64,000 nucleotides of DNA from a virus. The position numbers and the translations under genes are program-made. The DNA lies in the IMG/VR virus record IMGVR_UViG_3300028840_005764, positions 62,001-126,000 of that record. One strand, 5' to 3'. This document shows, one piece after another, positions 10,181 to 19,934 of this stretch; position 1 is the stretch's first letter; every line of letters starts with the position of its first letter. The notes beneath the pieces are model-generated. The model had not been told where the DNA came from. It worked only from the letters and a program-made list of their open reading frames with translations, and did not search any database.

Positions 10181-11290
10181 ATGACCCATATTATTACCAG
10201 TGCCGACTGGCATTTACGTAATTCTGATTCCTATGGCGTCTTTGATCACGATGGTGTCAATGACTTTCTGACTTATCGCGTTTCCGCGGCGAGGCAAACA
10301 ATTCAATCAGCGATAGACTGCGGTGGCCATTTGGTCATTGCTGGTGACATGTTAGATGATAAAGTGGTTGATTCTGTAACTATGTATCATGCTTCTGAAC
10401 TTGTGCGTATGATGCAGGGCACCAGGTTGGCTGTGTTGTTGGAGGGCAACCATGGTTATGACAGTAAGAGTAATGCACATTCTTCAATTGCTCATTGGAA
10501 GCATTTGGCTAATAAAAATATAAAGATTATTACATATCCAAAAGTGATACATAAAGATAATATTAGTTATCATTGTATTCCAGCTGTAAATGCTCTTGAA
10601 ATAAATTTTGCTAAGATTGTTGATAGTCTTTGGTGCCATAAGAAAAAAGGCAATGTCAATATACTTGTAATACATGGGCCTGTTATTGGAGCTAGATTTG
10701 ATAGCGGTATTAAATCTAAAACCGGTATCAAAATGAAAGATATCCATAGGGCAAGTAAGAAATATAATTATATTGTATGTGGTGATTTTCATAGATATCA
10801 AATGTTATTTGATAATGTTTGGTATACAGGTTCTTTAATACAAACTTCATTGCGTGATAAAAATCAGGATAAAGGATATCAAATAATAGATTTAGATAAT
10901 GATGAAGTTAAATTTGTGAAATTAAATGGTCCAGAGTTTATTGAATTAGACTGGGAGATTACAAAAAAGATTAGTCCTATTATTAGAAGGCCACATTTAT
11001 ATAAAGGAACATTAAAGAATAGTATTTGTGTCATACGTATATCAGGAACTTCATCAGAATTTAATACTGTATCAAATGAATTAGATTCAGTTAGAGAATC
11101 ACTCATAGAAAATGGATCAATTCGAGTTTTTATAGATAAGCAGACTACGGAATCAAAGAGAAAAAAAGCTACCATTAGTATGAATATGGGATTTCAAGAA
11201 ATGATTGAGTCATATGTGTCTTATAAGAAGCGTTCACTGCCAGCCAAAAAGAAGCAAGTCATAGAAAAAGGTTTGTTTTATATAAGGTGA
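10181..11290 (+). CDS. SbcD/Mre11-type nuclease subunit (T4 gp47-like)
   Basis: 369 residues. Calcineurin-like phosphoesterase motifs appear in order: ADWHL, AGDM, EGNHGYD, VIHGP and GDFH, supplying the two-metal site. Works with the ATPase at 15647 as the gp46/gp47 (SbcCD, Rad50-Mre11) end-resection complex. The two subunit genes are separated here by about 4.4 kb of nucleotide and repair genes. Confidence 0.9.
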   Translation: MTHIITSADWHLRNSDSYGVFDHDGVNDFLTYRVSAARQTIQSAIDCGGHLVIAGDMLDDKVVDSVTMYHASELVRMMQGTRLAVLLEGNHGYDSKSNAHSSIAHWKHLANKNIKIITYPKVIHKDNISYHCIPAVNALEINFAKIVDSLWCHKKKGNVNILVIHGPVIGARFDSGIKSKTGIKMKDIHRASKKYNYIVCGDFHRYQMLFDNVWYTGSLIQTSLRDKNQDKGYQIIDLDNDEVKFVKLNGPEFIELDWEITKKISPIIRRPHLYKGTLKNSICVIRISGTSSEFNTVSNELDSVRESLIENGSIRVFIDKQTTESKRKKATISMNMGFQEMIESYVSYKKRSLPAKKKQVIEKGLFYIR

Positions 11291-11294
11291 AAAA

Positions 11295-13925
11295 GTGGAA
11301 AACAAAATCACGCTTAAGTTCGAGCCATATTTCATATCATCCGAAGAAGATCTTGATGAACATCTCAATTGGATACAAAGAGATGCTGTTATAAAAGGTG
11401 CTGATGGCAGTATAATTTTTCAACAAAAAGATGTTGAATTCCCTGATTTCTGGTCCGATACAGCTGTCAATATAGTATCTGATAAGTACTTCAGAGGTAT
11501 TCTCGGTTCTGATGAACGAGAATATAGTTTGAAACAGTTGGTGAACCGTGTTGTCGATACAATTACTCAGTATGGTATTGAGTTAGGATATTTTGATGAT
11601 GAGAACGCTAAAATATTTCAGTGTGATTTGAAGTTTCTTATTTATATGCAATATTACTCTTTCAATTCTCCAGTTTATTTCAATGTTGGTATTGATCCGA
11701 ATCCACAAGTCGCCGCGTGTTTCATACTTGGCGTAGATGACCACATGCCATCCATTATGGAATTGGCACGCACAGAAGCTATGATTTTCAAGGGAGGTTC
11801 AGGCGCCGGTACTAATTTTTCCAAGCTCCGCAGCAAATACGAGCATCTATCAGGAGGAGGTAAAGCTAGTGGGCCTGTGTCTTTCATGCGTGGTTTGGAT
11901 AGCTTCTCTGGCGTGATTAAGAGTGGTGGTAAAACTAGACGTGCTGCGAAGATGGCTATCCTTGACATAGACCATTTAGATATATTGGAATTTGTTGAAT
12001 GCAAGCTGATAGAGGAAGGTAAGGCTTCTGCTCTTATTCAAGCAGGATACAGCCCACATTTCGAAGCAGATAACAATGCGTATTCTTCTGTTGCGTTTCA
12101 AAATGAGAATCACACCATTAGAGTATTTGATAAATTCATGCAAGCTGTAGAACAAGATGATGAATGGGATTTACGTTACGTAACAAATCAACAACGCAAA
12201 TACGTTAAAGCGCGTGAAATATTCATGCGTATCTGTGAATGCGCACACCAATGCGGCGATCCTGGGTTGTTATTTTCTGATACAGCGAATCGATATCATA
12301 CAACTCCAGCTTCTGGTAAAATTGTGGCTACTAATCCTTGTGGCGAATATATTGATATTGATGATTCCGCATGCAATTTAGGTTCATTCAATCTTATGCG
12401 TTTTGTACAACATCACGATAGTCATTTTTCATTTGATGTTGATGCATTTAAGGCGGCCGTTAGGATCGCAACGATAGCGCAGGAAATCATTATTGATAAA
12501 GCTAGTTATCCAACCGATAAGATCAAGCGTAATGCGGTTAATCATAGGCAATTAGGGCTTGGATATTCAAATCTAGGTACGTTGATTATGTATTGTGGTT
12601 ATCCATACGACTCACGCGACGGACGTGCACTGGCTGCTTCTATTTCTGCCTTGTTGACCTCTTCTGTATATAACACTAGTTGTGATGTTGCTCTTGTGAA
12701 GGGTACGTTTAAAGAGTTTGATAAGAATAAGGATAAGATGCAGCAAGTTTTGTGGCGTCATGCTTCTAATGTGAAAGATATTGAGACAGATGTAGATGGT
12801 ATTAAAGAGATCATAGATGCTGTTGAAGATACGTGGCAGTCTGTTACGGAGAAATATCAACATCATGGTATTCGCAATTCAAAAGCTACAGTGATAGCCC
12901 CAACAGGCACTATCGGGTTTATGATGGATTGCGATACGACTGGAGCTGAGCCAGAACTTTTTCTTGTAAAACACAAGACACTGGTAGGTGGTGGTAGTAT
13001 TAAAATCGTTAATAGGTCTATAGGTCATGTGCTGGCTAATTTAGGATATGACCAAAAAACAATATCTAAGATTGCAAATTACATAACTGAGAATGAGACA
13101 TTGGAACGATGTAAGTTAATCAAAAAAGAACATATTCCGATTTTTGATTGTGCTTTTGGCAGTAGTGAGAAAAGTAGAGTCATTGCCCCAGAAGGTCATG
13201 TCAGAATGTTGGCTGCTATTCAACCACATATATCTGGAGGTATTTCAAAGACAGTGAATCTTCCTGAAAAGGCTTCTGTGCAGGATGTATATAATATTTT
13301 TATGTTAGCGCACAAGCTTAAGCTAAAAGCTATTACAATTTATCGTAACAATTCGAAGGGCTCGCAACCGTTAAATGTGAAGAAAAATGATGATGATAAA
13401 AAGCCTAAGCAGGTAAAGAGAAAGATGGCTGCAGAGCGCAAGGCCTTAGCCCATGATTTTAATATTCAAGGCCATAAGATCTATCTTCATTGTGGACTTT
13501 TCCCAGATGGCACATTGGGTGAAATTTTCATTCGTGCGTCTAAAGAAGGTTCCACTATGACGGGGTTATTGGATTCAATTGCCGTTTTAACATCTACCTC
13601 ATTACAATATGGTGTACCTCTCGAGGTGCTTTCAAAGAAGCTGGCATATACTACTTTTGAGCCACAGGGATTTACACCTAAGATGGGTTATGCTCGCAGT
13701 ATAACAGATTATATTTTTCGTTATTTGCTCCAGAAATTCAGCGGTCACGTTTTGGATGGTGACACAGTGATTGAAGATGATGAAGAAGCTCCTGTGCCGC
13801 CACGTGCTTTGCTGGACACCCCTACATACGACGCTCCGCCGTGTCCCAACTGCGGTTCGATCATGGTCAGGAATGGTTCGTGTTTTAAGTGTGAGACATG
13901 TGGAGAGACTAGTGGGTGTTCATGA
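11295..13925 (+). CDS. nrdJ: Ribonucleotide reductase, class II (adenosylcobalamin-dependent) type
   Basis: 876 residues from GTG 11295. Contains the substrate-site loop NPCGEYI followed by the ACNLGSFNL stretch, the ATPTGT-like PTGTIGF segment and a C-terminal zinc ribbon (CPNCG and CETCG) typical of NrdJ. No small-subunit or activase gene lies beside it, which also favours class II. Reduces ribonucleotides to deoxyribonucleotides using coenzyme B12, so the host must supply cobalamin. Confidence 0.9.
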   Translation: MENKITLKFEPYFISSEEDLDEHLNWIQRDAVIKGADGSIIFQQKDVEFPDFWSDTAVNIVSDKYFRGILGSDEREYSLKQLVNRVVDTITQYGIELGYFDDENAKIFQCDLKFLIYMQYYSFNSPVYFNVGIDPNPQVAACFILGVDDHMPSIMELARTEAMIFKGGSGAGTNFSKLRSKYEHLSGGGKASGPVSFMRGLDSFSGVIKSGGKTRRAAKMAILDIDHLDILEFVECKLIEEGKASALIQAGYSPHFEADNNAYSSVAFQNENHTIRVFDKFMQAVEQDDEWDLRYVTNQQRKYVKAREIFMRICECAHQCGDPGLLFSDTANRYHTTPASGKIVATNPCGEYIDIDDSACNLGSFNLMRFVQHHDSHFSFDVDAFKAAVRIATIAQEIIIDKASYPTDKIKRNAVNHRQLGLGYSNLGTLIMYCGYPYDSRDGRALAASISALLTSSVYNTSCDVALVKGTFKEFDKNKDKMQQVLWRHASNVKDIETDVDGIKEIIDAVEDTWQSVTEKYQHHGIRNSKATVIAPTGTIGFMMDCDTTGAEPELFLVKHKTLVGGGSIKIVNRSIGHVLANLGYDQKTISKIANYITENETLERCKLIKKEHIPIFDCAFGSSEKSRVIAPEGHVRMLAAIQPHISGGISKTVNLPEKASVQDVYNIFMLAHKLKLKAITIYRNNSKGSQPLNVKKNDDDKKPKQVKRKMAAERKALAHDFNIQGHKIYLHCGLFPDGTLGEIFIRASKEGSTMTGLLDSIAVLTSTSLQYGVPLEVLSKKLAYTTFEPQGFTPKMGYARSITDYIFRYLLQKFSGHVLDGDTVIEDDEEAPVPPRALLDTPTYDAPPCPNCGSIMVRNGSCFKCETCGETSGCS

Positions 13926-14554
13926 TGTCTATACACACCGATAATCGCGCAGCTATGTTCAAAAGAGATACCAAAACTAAGTGGCAAACGCCACTTTGGT
14001 TTTTTCGTTTCTTTGATAATCAGTATCATTTTGAATGGGATATGGCTGCGTCTAAAAAGAATCGATTATGTAAGAAATACGTCAATCAGAAGATGGACGC
14101 CACGTCGTTTGATTGGCCATCTAACAGCAGTCTTTGGTGTAATCCACCATATGATAGTCGTCGTCTGCATTTGTGGTTTGAACGCGGGTGGGATGCGGCT
14201 AGACATGGTTCTACGGTCGTGTTCCTTGTGCATGCGCGTACAGATACTGTGTGGTATCACGAGTGGGCTATACGTGGTCATGTTGGTTTCGTACGAGGCA
14301 GGATGAAATTTCTGTACAAAGACAGAGAGACAGATGCTGCGCCATTTCCATCTTTAGTGGTGATATATGATCCAAAAGCTGTCGAAAATTATGAGAAGAG
14401 TGGTATAGATCTATTACATCATTTTGATGGCTTCTGTATCGATGGTCGTTTGGGGACAACTTGGAGGAAATTACCACGTTATCCTAGGGCAATTGTTAGA
14501 TACCCAAGAAAAATAATAAGAACACCAAAACCAAAACATTGGAGTGGAAAGTGA
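13922..14554 (+). CDS. Phage DNA N6-adenine methyltransferase (Dam family)
   Basis: 210 residues. Start chosen at ATG 13922, overlapping the reductase stop as ATGA. The fold matches the phage Dam family: KWQTPLWFF, then D-x-AAS, the catalytic CNPPY motif and the HARTDTVW and RGRMKF segments. Methylates adenine in DNA, probably against host restriction. The C-terminal 30 residues add repeats of RYPR and RTPKPK, the genome-wide tag, outside the catalytic fold. Confidence 0.85.
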   Translation: MMSIHTDNRAAMFKRDTKTKWQTPLWFFRFFDNQYHFEWDMAASKKNRLCKKYVNQKMDATSFDWPSNSSLWCNPPYDSRRLHLWFERGWDAARHGSTVVFLVHARTDTVWYHEWAIRGHVGFVRGRMKFLYKDRETDAAPFPSLVVIYDPKAVENYEKSGIDLLHHFDGFCIDGRLGTTWRKLPRYPRAIVRYPRKIIRTPKPKHWSGK

Positions 14555-15246
14555 ATGATATATATAAAAAAGATTGGAGAAAACTAAAGATAGCATGCTT
14601 TGACACTGAAACAACCGGTACGAATATCAATGACGATAGAATAACAGAAATGGGTATAATTATATTTAAGAAGGGTGAACCAATAAAAAAATATTGTCGT
14701 TTGATCAATCCTAAGAAAAAAATTCATCCAAAAGCTGCGAAAGTAAGTGGTATCACAGATAGCGATGTGAAGGAGCAGCGTACTTTCAAACAACGTTTCA
14801 AAAAAATATATAAGCTTTTATATGGCGCAGATCTTTGGTGTGCATTCAACGATCAGTTCGATCGCGGTATCATGGCGGCTGAATTCAGACGTTGTGGTGA
14901 AGAATACGAGGATAAACCATGTATTGATCCAAGAATATGGGCAGACCACATGTGGCCAGGTCAGACAAACAATTTGGATTCTGTTTCTGCCAGATTGAGA
15001 GTGAATGTACCAAGAACAGTTACGGATGAATTGAAGATCAATGTTGCTCGCCATAGAGCTGATTACGATTCATTAGTGACAGGATATTGTCTTTTTGCAA
15101 TGATGTCTGCTATGCCAAAAACTTTGAGACAGACGTTGTATGTACAAGATTACATTTATAGGAGATGGTTGACAAACGTATACAATAATAATCCAAGATT
15201 CGCTCGTAGTGTTGAACCAACTATGCCACCGGAACATGTCAGATAG
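14551..15246 (+). CDS. DnaQ-type 3'-5' exonuclease (DEDDh)
   Basis: 231 residues; GTG 14551 is preferred because GGAG lies 6 nt upstream and it overlaps the methylase stop as GTGA. Exo I motif FDTETTG, Exo II region with N and FD (FNDQFD) and Exo III HRADYD are all present. Likely the proofreading subunit for the DnaE polymerase encoded upstream, or a general 3' exonuclease. Confidence 0.85.
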   Translation: MNDIYKKDWRKLKIACFDTETTGTNINDDRITEMGIIIFKKGEPIKKYCRLINPKKKIHPKAAKVSGITDSDVKEQRTFKQRFKKIYKLLYGADLWCAFNDQFDRGIMAAEFRRCGEEYEDKPCIDPRIWADHMWPGQTNNLDSVSARLRVNVPRTVTDELKINVARHRADYDSLVTGYCLFAMMSAMPKTLRQTLYVQDYIYRRWLTNVYNNNPRFARSVEPTMPPEHVR

Positions 15247-15276
15247 AAACCGTGTTGTCTATGAGAAAAAAGAACG

Positions 15277-15669
15277 ATGATTTGCAAAGCAATAAAATAC
15301 CATCCACGTCCTCTCATTCAACGGTTTCCTAGACCGAAGCGTATACCGTATCCAAAAAAACCAATCCACCGAGGCGAATGCCGTGATGGCATACGTCCAT
15401 GTCCTTTTGTTTCATGTAGGTATCATCTTTACGCAGATATAGTATCTGGTGTTTGGAAAGAATATTTTGAGGCTCCATGGCTTATGGAGGAGACGTGTGC
15501 TCTTGATTTGGCTGAAAGAGAACGTGGTATGAATCTTGATGACATTAGTTATTATTTTGATCTAACACGCGAGAGAATAAGGCAAATAATAGATAATTCT
15601 TTAAGAACCATCAGAACAAGAAAATTAGCTAGAGATAGGTCTATTCATGATAAAATTTCTATCGGTTGA
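15277..15669 (+). CDS. Sigma region-4-like DNA-binding protein with N-terminal PRPK tag
   Basis: 130 residues. Residues 1-35 are a repeated basic-proline tag (YHPRP, RFPRPK, PYPKKP). Then a PCPFVSCRYHLY motif and a C-terminal helix-turn-helix ending LTRERIRQI, the signature of sigma-70 region 4.2. I recall this motif pair from deltaproteobacterial proteins; that is from memory, not searched. Probably a transcription factor or part of a split sigma factor; see the region-2 protein at 33000. Overlaps the next gene by 23 nt. Confidence 0.75.
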   Translation: MICKAIKYHPRPLIQRFPRPKRIPYPKKPIHRGECRDGIRPCPFVSCRYHLYADIVSGVWKEYFEAPWLMEETCALDLAERERGMNLDDISYYFDLTRERIRQIIDNSLRTIRTRKLARDRSIHDKISIG

Positions 15670-17518
15670 GCTCTTTAACTTCGTTACACATAAACATACT
15701 TACATAGATATGGAAAGCGGTGGTAGCCTGTATATTTCAGGTTGGAACAAAGATGCTCATGCCATTGGAAGTAATGGCGCTGGTAAATCACTTATCTATG
15801 ATGCTATTTATTGGTGTTTATACGATGTCACTGTACGTGGATTTGGTAAAGATGATGTTATAGGCAAGAATGAAGATTATACTTGGGTACAAACATGTTG
15901 GTTGGATGATGATGGTCGTAGTGTTGTTATTAGAAGATTTCGTAATCACCCAGAATACAAACATGATGTTCAATTGTTAATTGATGGTGAAGATGCAAGT
16001 AAGACTCGTAATATAAGTAAGCACGGTACTAACGCTCATATCGTGCGTATTTTCAAAATGGATAGGGTGGCGTTTCTGTATTCTGTAATTTTCAGTAAAA
16101 GTCGAGGGAGTATCTGTGAAGCCAAGGATGTGAAGAGGCGCGAATTACTATCACACATTATTGGCCTGGATATTACAGATGAAGGTTTGAAAGCGGCGCG
16201 TAAAGATCGCAAGGAACTTGATAAATATTTGAATACATTGAAAATAAAGCTGTCATCAGTTGAAACGGAATCTCATCAATTTGAGAAACGACTTCATGAT
16301 GCGCAGGAACAATTGATTGAGGAGGAGCGTAGGATTGAGGAAAGAAAAGCCAAAATTGCTAGTGAAAATAAAGATATCAAGGAAAAAGAAAAAGAACTAA
16401 AAGAAAAACGTAAGAAAATAAAAGACAAGATTAAGTCCATTGAAGGTAAACTTGTTGAACAGATAAATATTGATAAAGAAATTACATCTATTGAAAATAA
16501 TATTGATATGGTTAATGAAAAAGTATCCAAATATAAAGTTGATTTGGATTATAAAGTTCAAGTTGAAGATAAAGCACAGCGTGCAATGACGGCGTGTAGA
16601 GAGAAGTCAGGTTCTGTCTGCCCGACATGCGAGCAAGTAATACCCGGCAACCATGTACGACGTCAGCTGTTCAATCTCAAAAAACTTAGAGATAAAGCGC
16701 GTGCTGAGAAAAAGTATTGTGCCAAGAAATATCAGAAATGGGAAAAGAGACGCACACAACTTGTCAAGGAAAAAAATGCACTCAAGTTGTCTGTTGATAA
16801 GAAATTGGAACGTCAATATTTCAAACTCGAATCGCAGTTGAAGTATATCAAACGTGATTTGAAACATATTGTATTTGTTGATGAAAATAGTATTGAAGAC
16901 AACAGTGACGCTTTGCGTCAAAAGGTGCGTTCTCTAAACGATGAACATCAGGACTCATTGAATAGGAAAAATCTTTTGGAGTCACAGATCAAAACTGTTG
17001 AACAGAAGCTTGCAATAGCTGAATTTTGGGTTGTAGGTTTTGGGTCAAAAGGTTTAAAAAACTTTGTGATCAACGGTATATTAGGATTACTGGAACAGAG
17101 GACAAACGAGTACCTCAGTGAACTGACTGACGGTTATATGCGTGTGTCTTGGGAGAGTGAAAAACAATCAAAAAAGACAAAGAAATCTATGGATAAACTT
17201 ATGTTAAATGTGAAGACAGGTAATAGAGGATATAGAGAATATCATTGGTGTAGTGAAGGGGAAAGATCCAGAGTTTGGTTGTCAACAGAGTTGGCATTAA
17301 ATGAAATCAAAAGAACAACTGTTGATATAGGTCTGATAGATGAATGTCTTGATGGTTTGGATTCACAAGGCATTGTAAAGGCTGTCGAGTTAATAAGTGG
17401 CGAGAGTACGAAGAGAAAAATGATATGTATTTCACACAGAGAAGGTGTTGAAAAACATTTCAGAAATAAAAAAGTAGTTATCATGCACAAGGGAACGTCA
17501 ACGCTGCGCGCAGCATAG
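15647..17518 (+). CDS. SbcC/Rad50-type ATPase (T4 gp46-like)
   Basis: 623 residues. Walker A is GSNGAGKS near residue 43; long coiled coils flank a zinc hook CPTC (residue ~325); the signature and Walker B segment (GLIDECLDGLD) lie near the C-terminus. Pairs with the gp47-like nuclease at 10181 for end processing during recombination. The short total length is usual for phage gp46. Confidence 0.9.
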   Translation: MIKFLSVELFNFVTHKHTYIDMESGGSLYISGWNKDAHAIGSNGAGKSLIYDAIYWCLYDVTVRGFGKDDVIGKNEDYTWVQTCWLDDDGRSVVIRRFRNHPEYKHDVQLLIDGEDASKTRNISKHGTNAHIVRIFKMDRVAFLYSVIFSKSRGSICEAKDVKRRELLSHIIGLDITDEGLKAARKDRKELDKYLNTLKIKLSSVETESHQFEKRLHDAQEQLIEEERRIEERKAKIASENKDIKEKEKELKEKRKKIKDKIKSIEGKLVEQINIDKEITSIENNIDMVNEKVSKYKVDLDYKVQVEDKAQRAMTACREKSGSVCPTCEQVIPGNHVRRQLFNLKKLRDKARAEKKYCAKKYQKWEKRRTQLVKEKNALKLSVDKKLERQYFKLESQLKYIKRDLKHIVFVDENSIEDNSDALRQKVRSLNDEHQDSLNRKNLLESQIKTVEQKLAIAEFWVVGFGSKGLKNFVINGILGLLEQRTNEYLSELTDGYMRVSWESEKQSKKTKKSMDKLMLNVKTGNRGYREYHWCSEGERSRVWLSTELALNEIKRTTVDIGLIDECLDGLDSQGIVKAVELISGESTKRKMICISHREGVEKHFRNKKVVIMHKGTSTLRAA

Positions 17519-17527
17519 GGAGTAGAG

Positions 17528-18094
17528 ATGAAAGACCCAGCAGAATTGATGAAGTTGGTGAATTTCCAGAACATGAAGATCCGCGAGCTCGGCCTCAAGA
17601 TCAACGAACTTGAGGGACAGGCGATTCACTTGTACCAGAACTTCGATGCTTTGGCCCAGTTCTTGATCTACATGATTCAAAAGTTCGGAGAAGATCAAAG
17701 CGGTACTTGTTCGGTTGGCATTCCACTGGAAAGCCTGCGCTCGGTACCACCTGGAAGTTGGGTTAAGACAGAGAACATCGAGGACATGAAGATCTTGACC
17801 GTGATGGAACATGATACGATGGAGGAGATTATGGGTCAGGGCGGCGGTGGTCCAGTGCCATTGGCCGGTGCCACACCACCGGGACGGACAACACCTCCAG
17901 GACGTCCACAGCCTATGGCTGCCCCACCACCGCCGCCCCGCCCACCACGTCATTGCGCGCCACCACCGCCTTCAGCGAAGATGGATATGGATGACGCCCC
18001 CACGTCAAAGCCATCAGTGCATGAGGTGACTTTGTCATCCCAGTCCGTGGTTCCGCAGGATAGCAACCCGGCGCCCAGCACTGATGGTGAATGA
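17528..18094 (+). CDS. Unknown protein: coiled-coil head, Pro-rich tail
   Basis: 188 residues after a GGGAG leader. Residues 5-60 form an amphipathic helix or coiled coil; residues 105-150 are rich in Pro and Gly (PPGRTTPPGRP, then a run of Pro), and the tail is acidic-Ser. Base composition is richer in G+C than the flanking nuclease genes. Function not recognised; the disordered tail suggests a scaffold or protein-binding role. Confidence 0.6.
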   Translation: MKDPAELMKLVNFQNMKIRELGLKINELEGQAIHLYQNFDALAQFLIYMIQKFGEDQSGTCSVGIPLESLRSVPPGSWVKTENIEDMKILTVMEHDTMEEIMGQGGGGPVPLAGATPPGRTTPPGRPQPMAAPPPPPRPPRHCAPPPPSAKMDMDDAPTSKPSVHEVTLSSQSVVPQDSNPAPSTDGE

Positions 18095-18095
18095 C

Positions 18096-18323
18096 ATGCC
18101 GATCTACGACTATTATTGTGAGAAATGCCATCAGAGGTTCGAGGACTGGCATACACGGATGGATGACGATCCGGAGCCATGCCCAACGTGCGGAGCTCTC
18201 TCGCCGCGTGTGAGGCATACAAGCCAGAATCTGAAGAAGGTTGAATACGTACCTCCTCCGCGTGCGAAACGCAGATTTGGTGAACATCGGGCCTGGCACC
18301 ATAAGCGTCCTAGGTGGGTCTGA
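18096..18323 (+). CDS. FmdB-type zinc ribbon protein
   Basis: 75 residues. Begins MPIYDYYCEKC and continues to CPTCG, the pattern of the FmdB/CxxC_CxxC-SSSS regulatory family. ATG 18096 follows the previous stop directly. The tail is Arg-rich and ends KRPRWV. Likely a small nucleic-acid-binding or regulatory protein. Confidence 0.75.
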   Translation: MPIYDYYCEKCHQRFEDWHTRMDDDPEPCPTCGALSPRVRHTSQNLKKVEYVPPPRAKRRFGEHRAWHHKRPRWV

Positions 18324-19084
18324 TGGCGAAGAAACCGATTCCAGTCCAAGAACAGCGTCGTTTATTGGTCGAGAACATGAGATATTTACATCATGTTTTC
18401 ACCAGTTACGATAAACAATGGGTGATGGGAATCGATCCATCGTTGAATCATACAGCTGTAGCAGTGCAAAAAATACGGAAAAAGCGTGTCAAAGTATCCA
18501 GTTCACCAGCTACAATACGAGATTCAAAGCAGAAAAAAACCGCTACACATCGAATCGCGCTTACCCGTCATTTCCTGATAAACCAGGTTCAAAAATACCC
18601 ACCATTATTGATTGCGGTTGAAGGCTATGCCTACGGCCGCGCCATGAATCGTGAGCTGCTTGGAGAAGTCGGAGGTATGATTCGTCTGAATGTGTTTTGG
18701 GATCATCCAGATGAAGTTGGGCCGGTATTGATTGTTGGTGCCACGCAATTGAAAAAATTCATTTTGGGTTCAGGAACAGTAGGAGGTGGTAAAAAGACAA
18801 AACAATTAATAATTATGAATGTGTTTAAGAAATGGGGTATTGAAGTAGCTGATGATAATGAAGCTGATGCTATAGTGTTGGTTAGGATGGCAAAAGAATT
18901 CGTGAAATTTGTTTTAAAATTACATGATAAAATTCCGTCTGATGAAAAAGGATTACGTAATTTTGTAAATAATGGATGGGAAGAATATGGATATAAAAAA
19001 TATATATGGGAAATATTTTGTTCGTTTGTGATCAATAAAGGTAATAACCAGCTCTTTGATTTTTGTAGTGAAGGCAAACTATGA
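18323..19084 (+). CDS. RuvC-like Holliday junction resolvase
   Basis: 253 residues, start overlapping the previous stop as TGATG. RNase H-fold acidic residues appear as GIDPSLN near residue 35, AVEGYAYG near 95 and EADA near 190, the order of RuvC. Cleaves four-way junctions arising in recombination-dependent replication. The last 60 residues extend beyond a typical RuvC and are AT-rich. Confidence 0.78.
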   Translation: MAKKPIPVQEQRRLLVENMRYLHHVFTSYDKQWVMGIDPSLNHTAVAVQKIRKKRVKVSSSPATIRDSKQKKTATHRIALTRHFLINQVQKYPPLLIAVEGYAYGRAMNRELLGEVGGMIRLNVFWDHPDEVGPVLIVGATQLKKFILGSGTVGGGKKTKQLIIMNVFKKWGIEVADDNEADAIVLVRMAKEFVKFVLKLHDKIPSDEKGLRNFVNNGWEEYGYKKYIWEIFCSFVINKGNNQLFDFCSEGKL

Positions 19085-19635
19085 AAATTAAGAGAAGGCC
19101 TAGAAAAATTTATAGAATTCCAAAAGAATCTTTGAAAAAAGGATGTGTTCTTGAGAGTAAATACTTTCCATATAAGTTGTTAATGTATATTATCAAATGG
19201 GGTATACCATATAATTTATATTCCAATAACAAAATGTATTATTTGAATATATTGGGTAAGGCGAAATACAAAAGAGAGAAACATTTTAATAGAAAGCCAA
19301 GAAGTTATTCTTCATGCGAGCCAATTTATAATAACGGCGTTAAACCTAAAGACAAAGACCCAGTTTTATATAAACAATATAAACAATTGAGAGAATGTTT
19401 TATTAATAAGGGTAGGCCATTACATGTTTACTGTGAATATGACATGCATCAGGTATCTTTGGAAACTTGTTTTTGCAGGTGTGATAAAGAATGTTCTTCG
19501 CTGCGGCCTCGCTGGTTGGTTGGGGAAGATGATGGTTTGTACAGTTATATGAATGATTTTATGAAATTGCAGAGGTTGGTCAATTTGTTGTACGGCACCG
19601 TTAGAAAACGTGACATAGAACCAACCAATCAATGA
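19081..19635 (+). CDS. Unknown basic protein with N-terminal RRPRK tag
   Basis: 184 residues, ATGA overlap with the resolvase. N-terminus MKIKRRPRKIYRIPKES resembles the PRPK tag seen elsewhere. Contains a Cys cluster (CEYD, CFCRCDKEC) in the last third that may bind metal. Function unknown. Confidence 0.6.
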   Translation: MKIKRRPRKIYRIPKESLKKGCVLESKYFPYKLLMYIIKWGIPYNLYSNNKMYYLNILGKAKYKREKHFNRKPRSYSSCEPIYNNGVKPKDKDPVLYKQYKQLRECFINKGRPLHVYCEYDMHQVSLETCFCRCDKECSSLRPRWLVGEDDGLYSYMNDFMKLQRLVNLLYGTVRKRDIEPTNQ

Positions 19636-19934
19636 AGAGTGAGCGTGAAAATTTTACCGAAGGTGAAAGGGATATGTGTCGTTATTTATTGGCGGTTGCA
19701 ATCAAAGATGCTGTCACCAATAGTAACAAACAATATGATATGAAGTGTAAACGTGATGCAGTAAGATGGTTAAAATCTGATAATGAAATGGGGTTCTCAT
19801 TTATAAATGTTGTGTCTTTCTTATTTGGGGATCAATTAGATTATTCTTGTTTGAGGAAAAGGATATTAGAACTAATTGAAGAAAAATCAGTCACAGCAGA
19901 TGACGCCAACATTGAAAGATTAATAGATGCATGA
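19632..19934 (+). CDS. Unknown small protein
   Basis: 100 residues, ATGA overlap with the preceding gene and 8-nt overlap with the glycosylase. Helical, no motif recognised. Codon use matches its neighbours. Confidence 0.6.
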   Translation: MKSERENFTEGERDMCRYLLAVAIKDAVTNSNKQYDMKCKRDAVRWLKSDNEMGFSFINVVSFLFGDQLDYSCLRKRILELIEEKSVTADDANIERLIDA

